Below are positions 46,705-55,575 of a stretch of 64,000 bases of DNA, piece by piece. How positions within the stretch are numbered: position 1 is the stretch's first letter; each line of letters begins with the position of its first letter. A model generated the notes under the pieces. It made no database searches. It was not told where the DNA came from and saw only the letters and a list, made by a program, of their open reading frames with translations. The position numbers were made by a program, and so were the translations under genes. The DNA is from Lachnospiraceae bacterium (GTDB taxonomy: Bacteria; Bacillota; Clostridia; Lachnospirales; Lachnospiraceae), in NCBI GenBank assembly GCA_030523275.1, contig JAUNIX010000005.1, positions 1 to 64,000 of the forward strand, in the 5' to 3' direction.

Positions 46705-46733
46705 TTGCATTCCCCCCATAAATACGTTATACT
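46705..46733 (+). promoter_or_regulatory. Promoter of the riboswitch-controlled operon
   Basis: TTGCAT (46705-46710) and TATACT (46728-46733) are 17 bases apart and end nine bases before the riboswitch aptamer, which puts transcription start right at its P1 stem. Confidence 0.65.
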
Positions 46734-46741
46734 TTATACAG

Positions 46742-46805
46742 TGTTATATATGTTTGCAATCGGGCAAATGTTTCTACAGACTACCGTAAATAGTTGACTA
46801 TAACA
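46742..46805 (+). ncRNA. Guanine riboswitch aptamer (purine class)
   Basis: P1 is TGTTATA (46742-46748) with TATAACA (46799-46805), a perfect pair. P2 is TTTGC/GCAAA with a loop containing CGG. The junction GTTTCTAC and the P3 loop CCGTAAA are the conserved purine-aptamer sequences, allowing the L2-L3 kissing contact. The ligand-reading base in GACTATA is C, which selects guanine or hypoxanthine over adenine. Confidence 0.95.
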
Positions 46806-46821
46806 GAGATAGTGCAATTGA

Positions 46822-46904
46822 ATTCAACGGTTGTCCTTCATTTTATCAGAAAAACTGTCAGGCCGTTGAATCCAAAGTAATTAGATGGAGAAACGGTCTT
46901 TTTT
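46822..46904 (+). promoter_or_regulatory. Riboswitch expression platform (antiterminator/terminator)
   Basis: ATTCAACGG (46822-46830) can pair with CCGTTGAAT (46863-46871). Alternatively GGCCGTT (46861-46867) pairs with AACGGTC (46892-46898), followed by six T's (46899-46904), a terminator. The two hairpins share bases 46863-46867 and exclude each other. In addition GTGCAATTGAA (46812-46822) is perfectly complementary to TTCAATTGCAC (46950-46960), a third possible fold around the terminator. Confidence 0.7.
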
Positions 46905-46987
46905 CTAAGCTAAACTCTATCTTTCTTATACAATAAAAAATAAAAGAACTTCAATTGCACAAAATATAGAAATAAGGAGTAAAAATT

Positions 46988-48376
46988 ATGATGTATGATG
47001 TGTTGATTATTGGAGCAGGTCCAGGTGGCATTTTTTCTGCATATGAGCTTGTCAAAAAGATGCCGGAACTAAAAATTGCGGTATTGGAATCAGGAAATGA
47101 ATTAAAGAAACGTCGATGTCCGATTGATGGCGATAAAGTCAAAAGATGTATTCATTGTAAAACCTGTGCAATCATGAATGGATTTGGTGGCGCTGGAGCA
47201 TTTTCGGATGGGAAATATAACATTACGAATGATTTTGGTGGTACCCTGTATTCTTATATTGGTAAGAAAAAGGCAATTGAGCTCATGGAGTATGTAGATG
47301 ATATTAATGTGAAATATGGTGGTAAGGGAACCAAAATGTACTCGACAGCGGGTACAAAATTTAAAAAGACTTGTATACAAAATAAATTGACGTTGTTAGA
47401 AGCTTCTGTGCGTCATCTTGGAACCGACATTAATTATGTTGTATTAGAAAATATTTATAATGAACTCAAAGATAAGGTTGATTTCTTTTTCAATACAGCC
47501 GTTCGAAAAGTAGAATGTGTGGAGAATGGATATCGATTATTGACAGATGATCAGATTGTGGAAGGAAAGCAGTGTATTGTTTCTGTGGGTAGAAGTGGAA
47601 GCAAATGGATGGAAATGGTATGCAAGGAATTGGATATTCCAACAAAATCGAACCGTGTAGATATCGGTGTTCGTGTGGAAATACCGGCAGTGATTTTTGA
47701 AGATATTACAGATGAATTATACGAAAGTAAAATTGTCTATCGTACAGAGAAATTTGAGGACAAGGTACGAACGTTTTGTATGAATCCACATGGGATTGTG
47801 GTCAATGAAAATGCAAATGGAATTATTACCGTCAATGGGCATAGTTTTGAAGATGCCTTGAAAAAGACGGAAAATACCAATTTTGCGTTGTTAGTTGCAA
47901 AACATTTTTCGGAACCTTTTAAGGATAGCAATGAATATGGAGAAAGTATTGCCAGACTATCCAATATGCTTGGCGGGGGCGTGATGGTACAACGTTTTGG
48001 TGACTTGGAGCGTGGAAGAAGGAGTACACATAAGCGAATTGAAGAAGGTAGTGTGCGACCGACTTTGGCAGCGACTCCGGGAGATTTGAGTTTAGTACTT
48101 CCTAAGAGAATTTTAGATGGCATTATCGAAATGATTTATGCGCTAGATAAGATTGCTCCAGGTGTGGCAAATGATGACACTTTGATTTATGGTGTGGAAG
48201 TAAAATTTTATAATATGGAAGTTGAACTCAGTGAGAATCTGGAAACAAAATACAAAGGCTTATATATAATTGGAGATGGAAGTGGAGTTACCCATTCGTT
48301 ATCACATGCGTCAGCCAGTGGTGTTTATGTAGCCAATCACATTATAAGAGAACGAAATATACATGTGGAGGAATAA
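46988..48376 (+). CDS. FAD-dependent oxidoreductase (uncharacterised dehydrogenase family)
   Basis: A 462-residue flavoprotein. The N-terminal Rossmann site reads IIGAGPGGIFSAYEL (residues 6-20), and the C-terminal IIGDGSGVTHSLSHASASG completes FAD binding. A cysteine-rich segment CPIDGDKVKRCIHCKTC (about 39-55) could hold a redox or metal site. The match is to the broadly conserved, uncharacterised FAD-dependent dehydrogenases (COG2509-like). AAGGAG is eight bases before ATG 46988. It is the first gene behind the guanine riboswitch, so its level should fall when guanine is high; a link to purine metabolism is inferred. Confidence 0.8.
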   Translation: MMYDVLIIGAGPGGIFSAYELVKKMPELKIAVLESGNELKKRRCPIDGDKVKRCIHCKTCAIMNGFGGAGAFSDGKYNITNDFGGTLYSYIGKKKAIELMEYVDDINVKYGGKGTKMYSTAGTKFKKTCIQNKLTLLEASVRHLGTDINYVVLENIYNELKDKVDFFFNTAVRKVECVENGYRLLTDDQIVEGKQCIVSVGRSGSKWMEMVCKELDIPTKSNRVDIGVRVEIPAVIFEDITDELYESKIVYRTEKFEDKVRTFCMNPHGIVVNENANGIITVNGHSFEDALKKTENTNFALLVAKHFSEPFKDSNEYGESIARLSNMLGGGVMVQRFGDLERGRRSTHKRIEEGSVRPTLAATPGDLSLVLPKRILDGIIEMIYALDKIAPGVANDDTLIYGVEVKFYNMEVELSENLETKYKGLYIIGDGSGVTHSLSHASASGVYVANHIIRERNIHVEE

Positions 48377-48378
48377 AA

Positions 48379-48897
48379 ATGAAAAAGAAAGAAATCATTA
48401 GCTGGTTAAAGTGTATGATAATTGCAATTATTCTTGCTCTATTTGTCAGCAATGTTTTGATTGTTAATTGTAAAATTCCGAGTGGTTCGATGGAAAATAC
48501 AGTCATGACGGGTGATCGTCTGATTGCCCTTAGGACCTCGTATTGGTTTGATGATCCAAAGCGAGGGGATATTGTGGTATTTAAATTTCCAGATAATCCA
48601 AAGAAATTGTATATTAAACGAGTCATTGGGCTTCCCGGAGATAAGGTAAATATTGTTGATGGAAAAGTATATATTAATAACAGCAAAAAACCATTAGAAG
48701 AAGATTATATAAAAGAAGAGATGACGGGTAGTTTTGGACCTTATTCGATACCAAAAGATAGTTATTTTATGTTAGGAGATAATCGAAATGAGTCCATTGA
48801 TGCTCGATTTTGGATTCATACGTATGTGAAAAGAGATGCCATTCTGGGGAAAGCGAAATTAGAATATTTTCCGAAAATTCATCTGTTAGATGATTAG
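48379..48897 (+). CDS. lepB: Signal peptidase I
   Basis: A 172-residue membrane protease that removes Sec signal peptides at the outer face. One N-terminal helix (about 9-29) precedes the catalytic Ser in IPSGSMENT (near 35-39), the catalytic Lys in KRVIGLPGD (near 76), and the late LGDNRNESIDARFW box. Length and single helix fit Gram-positive type I peptidases. It starts two bases after the oxidoreductase stop with GTGGAGGA, so it is cotranscribed with a riboswitch-controlled gene, which is unusual company. Confidence 0.93.
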   Translation: MKKKEIISWLKCMIIAIILALFVSNVLIVNCKIPSGSMENTVMTGDRLIALRTSYWFDDPKRGDIVVFKFPDNPKKLYIKRVIGLPGDKVNIVDGKVYINNSKKPLEEDYIKEEMTGSFGPYSIPKDSYFMLGDNRNESIDARFWIHTYVKRDAILGKAKLEYFPKIHLLDD

Positions 48898-49002
48898 AAT
48901 TGTTGAAATTATGTGCTAGGTATAATAAAATATGATAAAACGTCGAAGAATTAAGCGTTCGGGTTTTAGTACATAAGAATAGACGATGAGAGGAGAATAG
49001 TT

Positions 49003-49581
49003 ATGAACTTTTTAGAAGAACGGATACAAAAGGATGGAATTGTAAAGGAAGGAAACGTTCTCAAAGTTGACAGTTTTTTAAATCACCAGATGGATATTGA
49101 ATTATTTAAACAGATGGGTGAAGAATGGAAAAAGCGTTTTGCTGATGCCAATATTAATAAAATATTGACGATTGAGGCATCTGGGATTGGAATTGCCTGT
49201 GTTGCTTCGGATTATTTTAAGGCTCCGGTTGTTTTTGCTAAGAAATCAAAAAGCATCAATATCGAAGGGGATATGTACATCGCGGAAGTAGAATCTTTTA
49301 CGCATAAATGTAAAAATCAGGTGATTGTTTCTAAAAAGTTTTTAGGTCCTGATGATCACGTCTTGATTATTGATGATTTTCTGGCAAATGGTTGTGCCTT
49401 GCAAGGATTGATTTCTATTATTGCACAGGCAGGTGCTACGGTAGAAGGGATTGGGATTGCAATTGAAAAGGGCTTCCAATCAGGTGGACGTGTAATCAGA
49501 AATTTGGGCTATCGTCTGGAATCACTTGCAATTGTAGATAGCATGGATGCTGAAACTGGTCAAATCACTTTCAGACAATAA
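49003..49581 (+). CDS. xpt: Xanthine phosphoribosyltransferase
   Basis: A 192-residue enzyme that joins xanthine to PRPP to form XMP in purine salvage. It opens [29 protein letters not shown] in the usual Xpt order, and the PRPP loop appears as [17 protein letters not shown] (about 121-137). GAGAGGAG precedes ATG 49003. It lies 105 bases after lepB with no terminator in between, so the guanine riboswitch upstream of the oxidoreductase probably controls it too; xpt is a classic guanine-riboswitch target. Confidence 0.95.
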   Translation: MNFLEERIQKDGIVKEGNVLKVDSFLNHQMDIELFKQMGEEWKKRFADANINKILTIEASGIGIACVASDYFKAPVVFAKKSKSINIEGDMYIAEVESFTHKCKNQVIVSKKFLGPDDHVLIIDDFLANGCALQGLISIIAQAGATVEGIGIAIEKGFQSGGRVIRNLGYRLESLAIVDSMDAETGQITFRQ

Positions 49582-49640
49582 ATAATGCATAACAATGTCT
49601 TTACAAAGGTTAACATAGCACAAATATTTTTTTAATAATC

Positions 49641-49698
49641 AGAGACTATAGTTTGTTTTGTACTTAAGAAAGGCAAAACAGGAGATAGTCTCTTTTTT
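49641..49698 (+). terminator. Terminator after xpt
   Basis: AGAGACTAT (49641-49649) pairs with ATAGTCTCT (49684-49692) and is followed by TTTTT; TTTGTTTTG/CAAAACA pair inside. Confidence 0.85.
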
Positions 49699-49975
49699 CA
49701 CGTCTCATTCGAACCGATGGAACTTTTAAATCTTGTTCGATTCAATTTATGTATATAAATATAATGTGAAACAATATATCAAAAAACAGAAAGGAATGAT
49801 TGAAAAAAGTCAGAAAATTAATTATAATAATAGTAATTAGTTCGAAAATATACTTTAATAAAAAAAGAATAATGATAGTTTTGCGTGGTTTATAATGGAT
49901 CTTTACATCAGTGAATGATGATATAAGGATAAATAGGACGAAGGTAAAAATATTATATCCAAAGGGGGTAGCGCG
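49699..49975 (+). other. Gene-free upstream region of the acyl-CoA dehydrogenase fusion
   Basis: With the xpt terminator, this makes a gap of about 390 bases. It is very AT-rich. A TATAAT at 49891-49896 is a possible -10 element but lacks a good -35. I see no riboswitch-like structure. Confidence 0.4.
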
Positions 49976-51895
49976 ATGTATTTTAAGACGACACAGACAC
50001 ATGAGGATTTCAGACAAAAAATCAGGAAATTTGCCGAGGAAGAAGTGAAACCTTATGCATTCATGATGGATCAGAAGAATGAATTTCCAGATGATGCCGT
50101 GAAAAAGATGGCTGAAATGGGAATTATGGGAATTCCATATCCAAAAGAATACGGTGGAGCGGGACTTGATGTTATTAGTTACGCGATTGCCGTAGAAGAG
50201 CTTTCCAGAGTGGATGGAGGAACAGGGGTTATTCTTTCGGCACATGTATCTTTGGGAAGTTGGCCAATTTTTCAGTATGGAACAGAGGAACAAAAACGGA
50301 AATATTTTGTTCCTCTTGCAAAAGGAGAAAAAATTGGTGCATTTGGTCTGACAGAACCGAATGCAGGATCGGATGCAGGTGGAACCGAAACAACGGCCGT
50401 TTTAAAGGGCGATTATTATTTGTTAAATGGGGGAAAAATTTTTATAACAAATGCACCAAAAGCAGATACATATGTTGTGTTTGCGGTTACAACACCGGAT
50501 ATAGGAACGAGAGGAATTTCTGCATTTATTGTAGAAAAAGGATGGGAAGGATTTGAATTTGGAGATCATTACGATAAAATGGGAATCCGTTCTTCTTCTA
50601 CTGCGGAATTGATTTTTAATGATGTAAAAGTTCCAAAAGAAAACCTTCTTGGAAAAGAAGGAGAAGGATTTAAGATTGCGATGGCAACCTTAGATGGAGG
50701 ACGTATTGGAATTGCTTCTCAGGCATTAGGAATTGCGCAAGGTGCGTTTGAAAATGCATTAGAGTATTCAAAAGAAAGAGAACAGTTTGGCAAACCAATC
50801 TGTCGCCAGCAGATCATATCGTTTAAACTTGCAGATATGGCGACAAAATTACGTGCAGCCAGAATGTTGGTTTACAGTGCAGCAGAATTAAAAGAATATC
50901 ATGAACCATATGCAATGGAAGCAGCGATGGCAAAACAGTATGCTTCTGATATTGCATTAGAAGTTACGAATGATGCACTTCAGATTTTTGGTGGCAGTGG
51001 CTATTTGAAAGGTATGGAAGTAGAAAGAGCATATCGAGATGCGAAGATTACAACGATTTATGAAGGAACAAATGAAATTCAAAGAGTCGTTATCGCTTCT
51101 CATTTAATCGGAAAACTGCCTAAGTCAGCGCCAGCACCAGCAAGAGGAGCTCGTCCACAAAAGGCGGCTGTGACCGGAGTTCGTAAGAACATGATATTGA
51201 AAGGTGGAAGTGCGGAAGAACGAGTAGAAAAATTAAAAGAACAGCTTGAAAAAGATGGCTATGATTTTACAGTTGGAATTGAAATTGATACACCAATTTC
51301 ACAGGCAGAAAGAGTTGTCAGCGTTGGAAAAGGAATCGGCGAGCAGGAAAATATGAAGTTGATTGAAACATTGGCAAAAGCTGCAGGTGCAGCGATTGGT
51401 TCTTCCCGTCCGGTTGCAGAAACATTAAAATATGTTCCAATGGATCGTTATGTAGGTATGTCTGGACAGAAATTTACAGGAAATCTGTATATTGCCTGTG
51501 GAATCTCTGGGGCAATTCAGCATTTGAAAGGAATTAAAGATGCATCGACAATCGTAGCGATTAATAAGAATGCAAATGCACCTATTTTCAAAAATTGTGA
51601 TTATGGTATTGTGGGAGATATTATGGAGATTCTTCCAATTTTATCAGAGGCATTGGATAACGGTGAACCAAAACAGCCAGCACCACAGCCAATGATTAAA
51701 ATGAAACGACCAACACCTCCAAAACCAGCTCCAATTGGCAAGAACTACATTTGTAGTGGTTGTGGTTATGAATATAATCCGGAAATTGGAGATGAAGATA
51801 ATGATGTTATGCCAGGTACGTTATTTGAAAAACTACCAGAAGAATGGGTATGTCCAGAATGCGGCGAAGGCAAAGACCAGTTTATTGAAGAATAG
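49976..51895 (+). CDS. Acyl-CoA dehydrogenase / EtfA C-terminal / rubredoxin fusion
   Basis: A 639-residue three-part flavoprotein. Residues about 1-380 are an acyl-CoA dehydrogenase with GAFGLTEPNAGSDAGG and the C-terminal YEGTNEIQR, whose Glu is the usual catalytic base. A proline/alanine linker leads to an EtfA-type FAD domain (about 415-555) with VSVGKGIG, SSRPVAE and VGMSGQ motifs. A second linker leads to a rubredoxin (about 590-639) with CSGCGY and CPECG. Electrons could pass from acyl-CoA through two flavins to rubredoxin iron. The flavodiiron gene follows 14 bases later. AAAGGGGG precedes ATG 49976. Confidence 0.92.
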   Translation: MYFKTTQTHEDFRQKIRKFAEEEVKPYAFMMDQKNEFPDDAVKKMAEMGIMGIPYPKEYGGAGLDVISYAIAVEELSRVDGGTGVILSAHVSLGSWPIFQYGTEEQKRKYFVPLAKGEKIGAFGLTEPNAGSDAGGTETTAVLKGDYYLLNGGKIFITNAPKADTYVVFAVTTPDIGTRGISAFIVEKGWEGFEFGDHYDKMGIRSSSTAELIFNDVKVPKENLLGKEGEGFKIAMATLDGGRIGIASQALGIAQGAFENALEYSKEREQFGKPICRQQIISFKLADMATKLRAARMLVYSAAELKEYHEPYAMEAAMAKQYASDIALEVTNDALQIFGGSGYLKGMEVERAYRDAKITTIYEGTNEIQRVVIASHLIGKLPKSAPAPARGARPQKAAVTGVRKNMILKGGSAEERVEKLKEQLEKDGYDFTVGIEIDTPISQAERVVSVGKGIGEQENMKLIETLAKAAGAAIGSSRPVAETLKYVPMDRYVGMSGQKFTGNLYIACGISGAIQHLKGIKDASTIVAINKNANAPIFKNCDYGIVGDIMEILPILSEALDNGEPKQPAPQPMIKMKRPTPPKPAPIGKNYICSGCGYEYNPEIGDEDNDVMPGTLFEKLPEEWVCPECGEGKDQFIEE

Positions 51896-51909
51896 TTAGG
51901 AGGATTGTT

Positions 51910-53139
51910 ATGTATAGTGTTAGAAGTGTAACGAAAGATTTATATTGGATTGGCGCAAATGATCGGCGATTGGCTTTATTTGAAAATATTCATCCGATTC
52001 CAAGAGGTGTTTCTTATAATGCATATGTACTGACTGATGAAAAAACAGTGTTATTTGATACAGTAGATTGGTCTGCATGTCGTCAGTTTTTAGAAAATTT
52101 AGAACATGTTCTGGATGGCAGAACATTGGATTATATGGTGATTAATCATATGGAACCAGATCATGGGGCATCAATAGAAGAAATTTTGCTTCGTTATCCA
52201 GATGTTACGATCATCAGTACAGAAAAGGCATTTTTGTTAATGCGTCAGTTTGGGTTCCATATTGACGGTCATACATTAGATACTGTCAAAGAAGGCGATA
52301 CCAGATGTTTTGGTAGTCATACAGTTACGTTTATTGCTGCACCAATGGTTCATTGGCCAGAAGCAATGGTAACCTTTGATGTAACCAATGGAGTTTTATT
52401 TGCAGCGGATGCTTTTGGTTCCTTTGGAGCTTTAGATGGAAAATTATTTAACGATGAAGTGAATTTTGACAGAGACTGGATTGACGATGCCAGACGTTAT
52501 TATACCAACATCGTTGGAAAATATGGTCCACACGTACAGCTTTTATTAAAGAAAGCAGCAGGTATTGTCAATGATATTAAATTCATTTGTCCTCTGCATG
52601 GACCTGTTTGGCGTTCTGACCTTGGATATTTCTTGGAAAAATATGATTTATGGAGTCGCTATGAACCAGAAGAAAAAGGTGTTATGATTGCATATGCTTC
52701 CATGTATGGTAATACAGAGGCAGCAGCGACTGCATTGGCAGCAAAACTCTGCGAAAAAGGCATAACAAATGTGGTGATGTATGATGTATCTAGTACTCAT
52801 GTATCACAGTTAATTTCGGAAACATTCCGTCTGAGTCATGTTGTTTTAGCAAGTGTGACTTACAATCTGGGTATTTATCCGGTGATGCATAATTATCTGA
52901 TGGATATGAAAGCATTAAATCTGCAAAATCGTACATTTGCGATTATTGAAAATGGTTCATGGGCTTGTAAGTCCGGTGATTTGATGGAGAAGTTCATTCA
53001 GGATGAATTGAAAAATATGACATTATTGAATGAAAGATTATCTCTTGCATCAACGTTAAAAGCAGAAAAAGCACACGAACTGGATGCTTTGGCAGATGCG
53101 ATTATAGAATCAATGACAGAGGAGAAAACAGAATCGTAA
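51910..53139 (+). CDS. Flavodiiron protein (FprA family)
   Basis: A 409-residue cytoplasmic enzyme that reduces O2 to water or NO to N2O. The N-terminal metallo-beta-lactamase-like domain (about 1-250) holds the diiron ligands in HMEPDHG near residue 78 and later His residues (MVHWPEAM, CPLHGPVW). The C-terminal flavodoxin domain (about 255-395) has the FMN loop SMYGNTEAAA. Rubredoxin is the usual electron donor, and the fused rubredoxin directly upstream is the likely partner. AGGAGG precedes ATG 51910; a strong terminator follows. Confidence 0.93.
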   Translation: MYSVRSVTKDLYWIGANDRRLALFENIHPIPRGVSYNAYVLTDEKTVLFDTVDWSACRQFLENLEHVLDGRTLDYMVINHMEPDHGASIEEILLRYPDVTIISTEKAFLLMRQFGFHIDGHTLDTVKEGDTRCFGSHTVTFIAAPMVHWPEAMVTFDVTNGVLFAADAFGSFGALDGKLFNDEVNFDRDWIDDARRYYTNIVGKYGPHVQLLLKKAAGIVNDIKFICPLHGPVWRSDLGYFLEKYDLWSRYEPEEKGVMIAYASMYGNTEAAATALAAKLCEKGITNVVMYDVSSTHVSQLISETFRLSHVVLASVTYNLGIYPVMHNYLMDMKALNLQNRTFAIIENGSWACKSGDLMEKFIQDELKNMTLLNERLSLASTLKAEKAHELDALADAIIESMTEEKTES

Positions 53140-53182
53140 AATATTAAATCATATTCTTGGTTTTTCGTAAGTCAAATAAAAT

Positions 53183-53221
53183 AACAGCGGTTTGAGAAGT
53201 AAAATCTCAAACCGCTGTTTT
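53183..53221. terminator. Bidirectional terminator
   Basis: AACAGCGGTTTGAGA (53183-53197) and its exact complement (53205-53219) form a 15-base stem with a seven-base loop, A-run before and T-run after. It separates the flavodiiron gene from the convergent AAA+ gene. Confidence 0.92.
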
Positions 53222-53224
53222 GCT

Positions 53225-54709
53225 TTAGGAAAGTAAGTTTCGTACCATATCAGCATCAAAAGTAACCTGAGAGATATGGTTTACTTCAATTTGATAAAGT
53301 GCATTGGCTGCCATATGTTCGGCTGCCTGTTCTAAATCACGGATACCGCTGGTATGTTTGTATTTTTCGACAACAGCATCCAGAGCATCATTTGGTACAA
53401 CACATTCGTTTTCTTGTAAGCCCATTCGCTTTAAAACCTTTGGCAAAGCGTACTGTGAAAAGATAACCTTCTTTTCTTCTGGTGTGTAGTCTGGAATATC
53501 GATAACAGCAAAACGTGACATCAAAGGTGCACTGATCTGATCTTTGTCGTTTGCGGTAGCAATTGGATATACCCCTACAGTTGGAACCATACATTCGATA
53601 TAGTTGTCAGTAAAGCCAAGGTTATCAAGGAGTGTCAAAAGGACATCTGCAGGATTTCCATTTCCTTTTCCAGAGGCAGCTTTATCAAGCTCATTGATAA
53701 TAAAGACAAGATTGGATTCACCAGCCTGTGAAAATGCTTCCATGATAATCCCCGGTTTTGCATTGGAGTAAATACGGGAACTTCCGGTTAACTGCTCCGG
53801 GTCATTGATCGAACTCATATCTAATGTCGTCCAAGGGAGTTTTAAAATACGGGCAATTGCATAGGCAATCTGTGATTTTCCTGTTCCAGCGGGTCCAATC
53901 AGCAAAATTCCATAGGCAGGAAGTGTATGAGTACGGTTAATCTGGATGATTGTTTCCATAATTCTTTGTTTAACGCGCTCTAGTCCATAAAGTTCTTCAT
54001 CTAAAATTTTTCGTGCCTCGACTGGATCGATGGATTCAAAATAATTATTTTTCCACTGAATATTCATCATAATAGATAGTGCACGTTGTGCATGGCGTCT
54101 TTCTTCGGCAGTTACCTCATGAGAACGTGCAACTGCAAGATTTCTTCTTGCCCAAAGGCGGATATTATCGGGTAAAGTTCTTCCAGCACAAGTCATGAAA
54201 TCAGTAATACTTTGTAAACTGGTAAGTTTCATGCTATCGCCGATTTCTTCTTCATCCTCATCTTCTAATTTTTCGGTTGGTGCGTTACTTGCCAAAAGAC
54301 GATCAATCATAAATTGAAGAAAACCATCTTCGGCAGATAATTTTGTTCCACCTCCAAATGCAATTTCGCGGATTTCATAAACAGCATAACCATCTTCACG
54401 ATTTTTACCAGATAGTCGTACATTAATATGACTGTCTCCAAGCCATCGAAGTAGACTGACAAAACGGGCATCTATTTGTAAAATATCAGCACTGACCGTT
54501 CCATCCTCTTCGTTAAATTCAAACGTTGTCTGTTTGCTAGGATTTGTAAAAACGCCATTGGAATGATGTTTCCATGCGCGTTTCTGATTATCCAAAAGTA
54601 AAATTGGTTTCTCAGGAGAGGCAGTCGTCTCATTTGATTGAAAAATAGTATAAGTACATTCGGAAGTTTTTTTATTGTCTGATGTGTTACTAAAATCAAA
54701 TACTGGCAT
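53225..54709 (-). CDS. Lon-type AAA+ ATPase without protease domain
   Basis: A 494-residue protein. The first 230 residues are unassigned, with an acidic stretch DEDEEE near 148. The AAA+ module (about 235-480) resembles Lon: ARKILDEELYGLERVKQRI, Walker A GPAGTGKS, GSSRIYSNAKPGIIMEAF, then arginine-finger region APLMSRFAVIDI and a helical lid. The Ser-Lys protease domain of Lon is absent. Walker B reads INELDK, so the Mg-binding Asp is Asn while the catalytic Glu remains. AAGGAGA precedes ATG 54709. It may be a chaperone-like or regulatory ATPase; target unknown. Confidence 0.8.
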   Translation of the reverse strand: MPVFDFSNTSDNKKTSECTYTIFQSNETTASPEKPILLLDNQKRAWKHHSNGVFTNPSKQTTFEFNEEDGTVSADILQIDARFVSLLRWLGDSHINVRLSGKNREDGYAVYEIREIAFGGGTKLSAEDGFLQFMIDRLLASNAPTEKLEDEDEEEIGDSMKLTSLQSITDFMTCAGRTLPDNIRLWARRNLAVARSHEVTAEERRHAQRALSIMMNIQWKNNYFESIDPVEARKILDEELYGLERVKQRIMETIIQINRTHTLPAYGILLIGPAGTGKSQIAYAIARILKLPWTTLDMSSINDPEQLTGSSRIYSNAKPGIIMEAFSQAGESNLVFIINELDKAASGKGNGNPADVLLTLLDNLGFTDNYIECMVPTVGVYPIATANDKDQISAPLMSRFAVIDIPDYTPEEKKVIFSQYALPKVLKRMGLQENECVVPNDALDAVVEKYKHTSGIRDLEQAAEHMAANALYQIEVNHISQVTFDADMVRNLLS

Positions 54710-54864
54710 AGTGTAGTCTCCTTATATTTATTTGCATATTATTGAAAACACTGGTGTGTTTCAGTTTATCTAAAATAGTAGCGGTATCATCATATCACAT
54801 AAAATGATTCGCATGCAAACATAAAGTATGATAAAATAGCCATATGAGAAGTGGGAGGTGCAAG

Positions 54865-55536
54865 ATGTATCGCATTTTTATGATAGAAGATGACAATGGA
54901 ATATTGGACGCTGTAAAAAATAGAGGACAAAAATGGGAATTGCAAATTTTTGGTGTGACAAATTTTCGAAATATTCTTTCGGAATTTTCTAAAATACAGC
55001 CACATTTAGTCATTATGGACATTGGTTTGCCTGCGTTTGATGGCTATTATTGGTGTACAGAAATTCGAAAAATATCAAATGTTCCAATCATTTTTTTATC
55101 TTCCGCCTCTGATAACATGAATATGGTAATGGCGATGAATATGGGCGGCGATGATTTCGTGGCAAAACCATTTGATTTGGATGTTTTGATTGCAAAAATT
55201 CAGGCATTGTTACGTCGTACTTATGATTTTGCTGGCAATATGACGATATTAGAACATCGAGGTGCTTTTCTTAATATAGAAAATAGTAAAATAACCTATC
55301 ATGACAAATCCATCGAGCTTACAAAAAATGAGAATCGAATTTTATCCTTATTATTAGAAAATAAAGGACAAATTGTGAGCAGAGAACGTTTGATGGATGC
55401 TTTGTGGGAATCGGATTGTTACATTGACGATAATACGTTGACCGTTAATATCAATCGTCTCCGAAAAAAGTTAGAAGCAAATCATTTAACTGATTTTATC
55501 AAAACGAAATTTGGTGTGGGTTATTATATCGATTAA
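54865..55536 (+). CDS. OmpR-family response regulator (BceR-like)
   Basis: A 223-residue regulator. The receiver domain has IEDDN at 7-11, phospho-acceptor Asp52 in LVIMDIGLPAFDG and the Lys in FVAKPFD. The winged helix ends FIKTKFGVGYYID. GGGAGG precedes ATG 54865; an earlier in-frame start at 54844 lies before this site. It is divergent from the AAA+ gene and begins the second BceRS-BceAB-like module. Confidence 0.9.
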   Translation: MYRIFMIEDDNGILDAVKNRGQKWELQIFGVTNFRNILSEFSKIQPHLVIMDIGLPAFDGYYWCTEIRKISNVPIIFLSSASDNMNMVMAMNMGGDDFVAKPFDLDVLIAKIQALLRRTYDFAGNMTILEHRGAFLNIENSKITYHDKSIELTKNENRILSLLLENKGQIVSRERLMDALWESDCYIDDNTLTVNINRLRKKLEANHLTDFIKTKFGVGYYID

Positions 55537-55575
55537 AGGAAGATGTCTATTTTGTAATATAAAGGGGGAAATCCT

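Noticed and set aside
46696..46733. TTGACA (46696-46701) with TATACT (46728-46733) as the riboswitch promoter
   Set aside because: The spacing is 26 bases; TTGCAT at 46705 gives the proper 17 bases.
46742..46805. Adenine riboswitch
   Set aside because: The ligand-reading base before the P1 3' strand is C (GACTATA), not T, so guanine is the expected ligand.
49742..50293. 183-codon minus-strand frame over the start of the acyl-CoA dehydrogenase fusion
   Set aside because: Half of it is antisense to a well-supported gene and the rest is low-complexity I/F-rich translation of AT-rich DNA.
49976..51895. Frameshift or assembly artefact joining three genes
   Set aside because: The frame is continuous, with proline-rich linkers at both domain borders, as expected for a true fusion.
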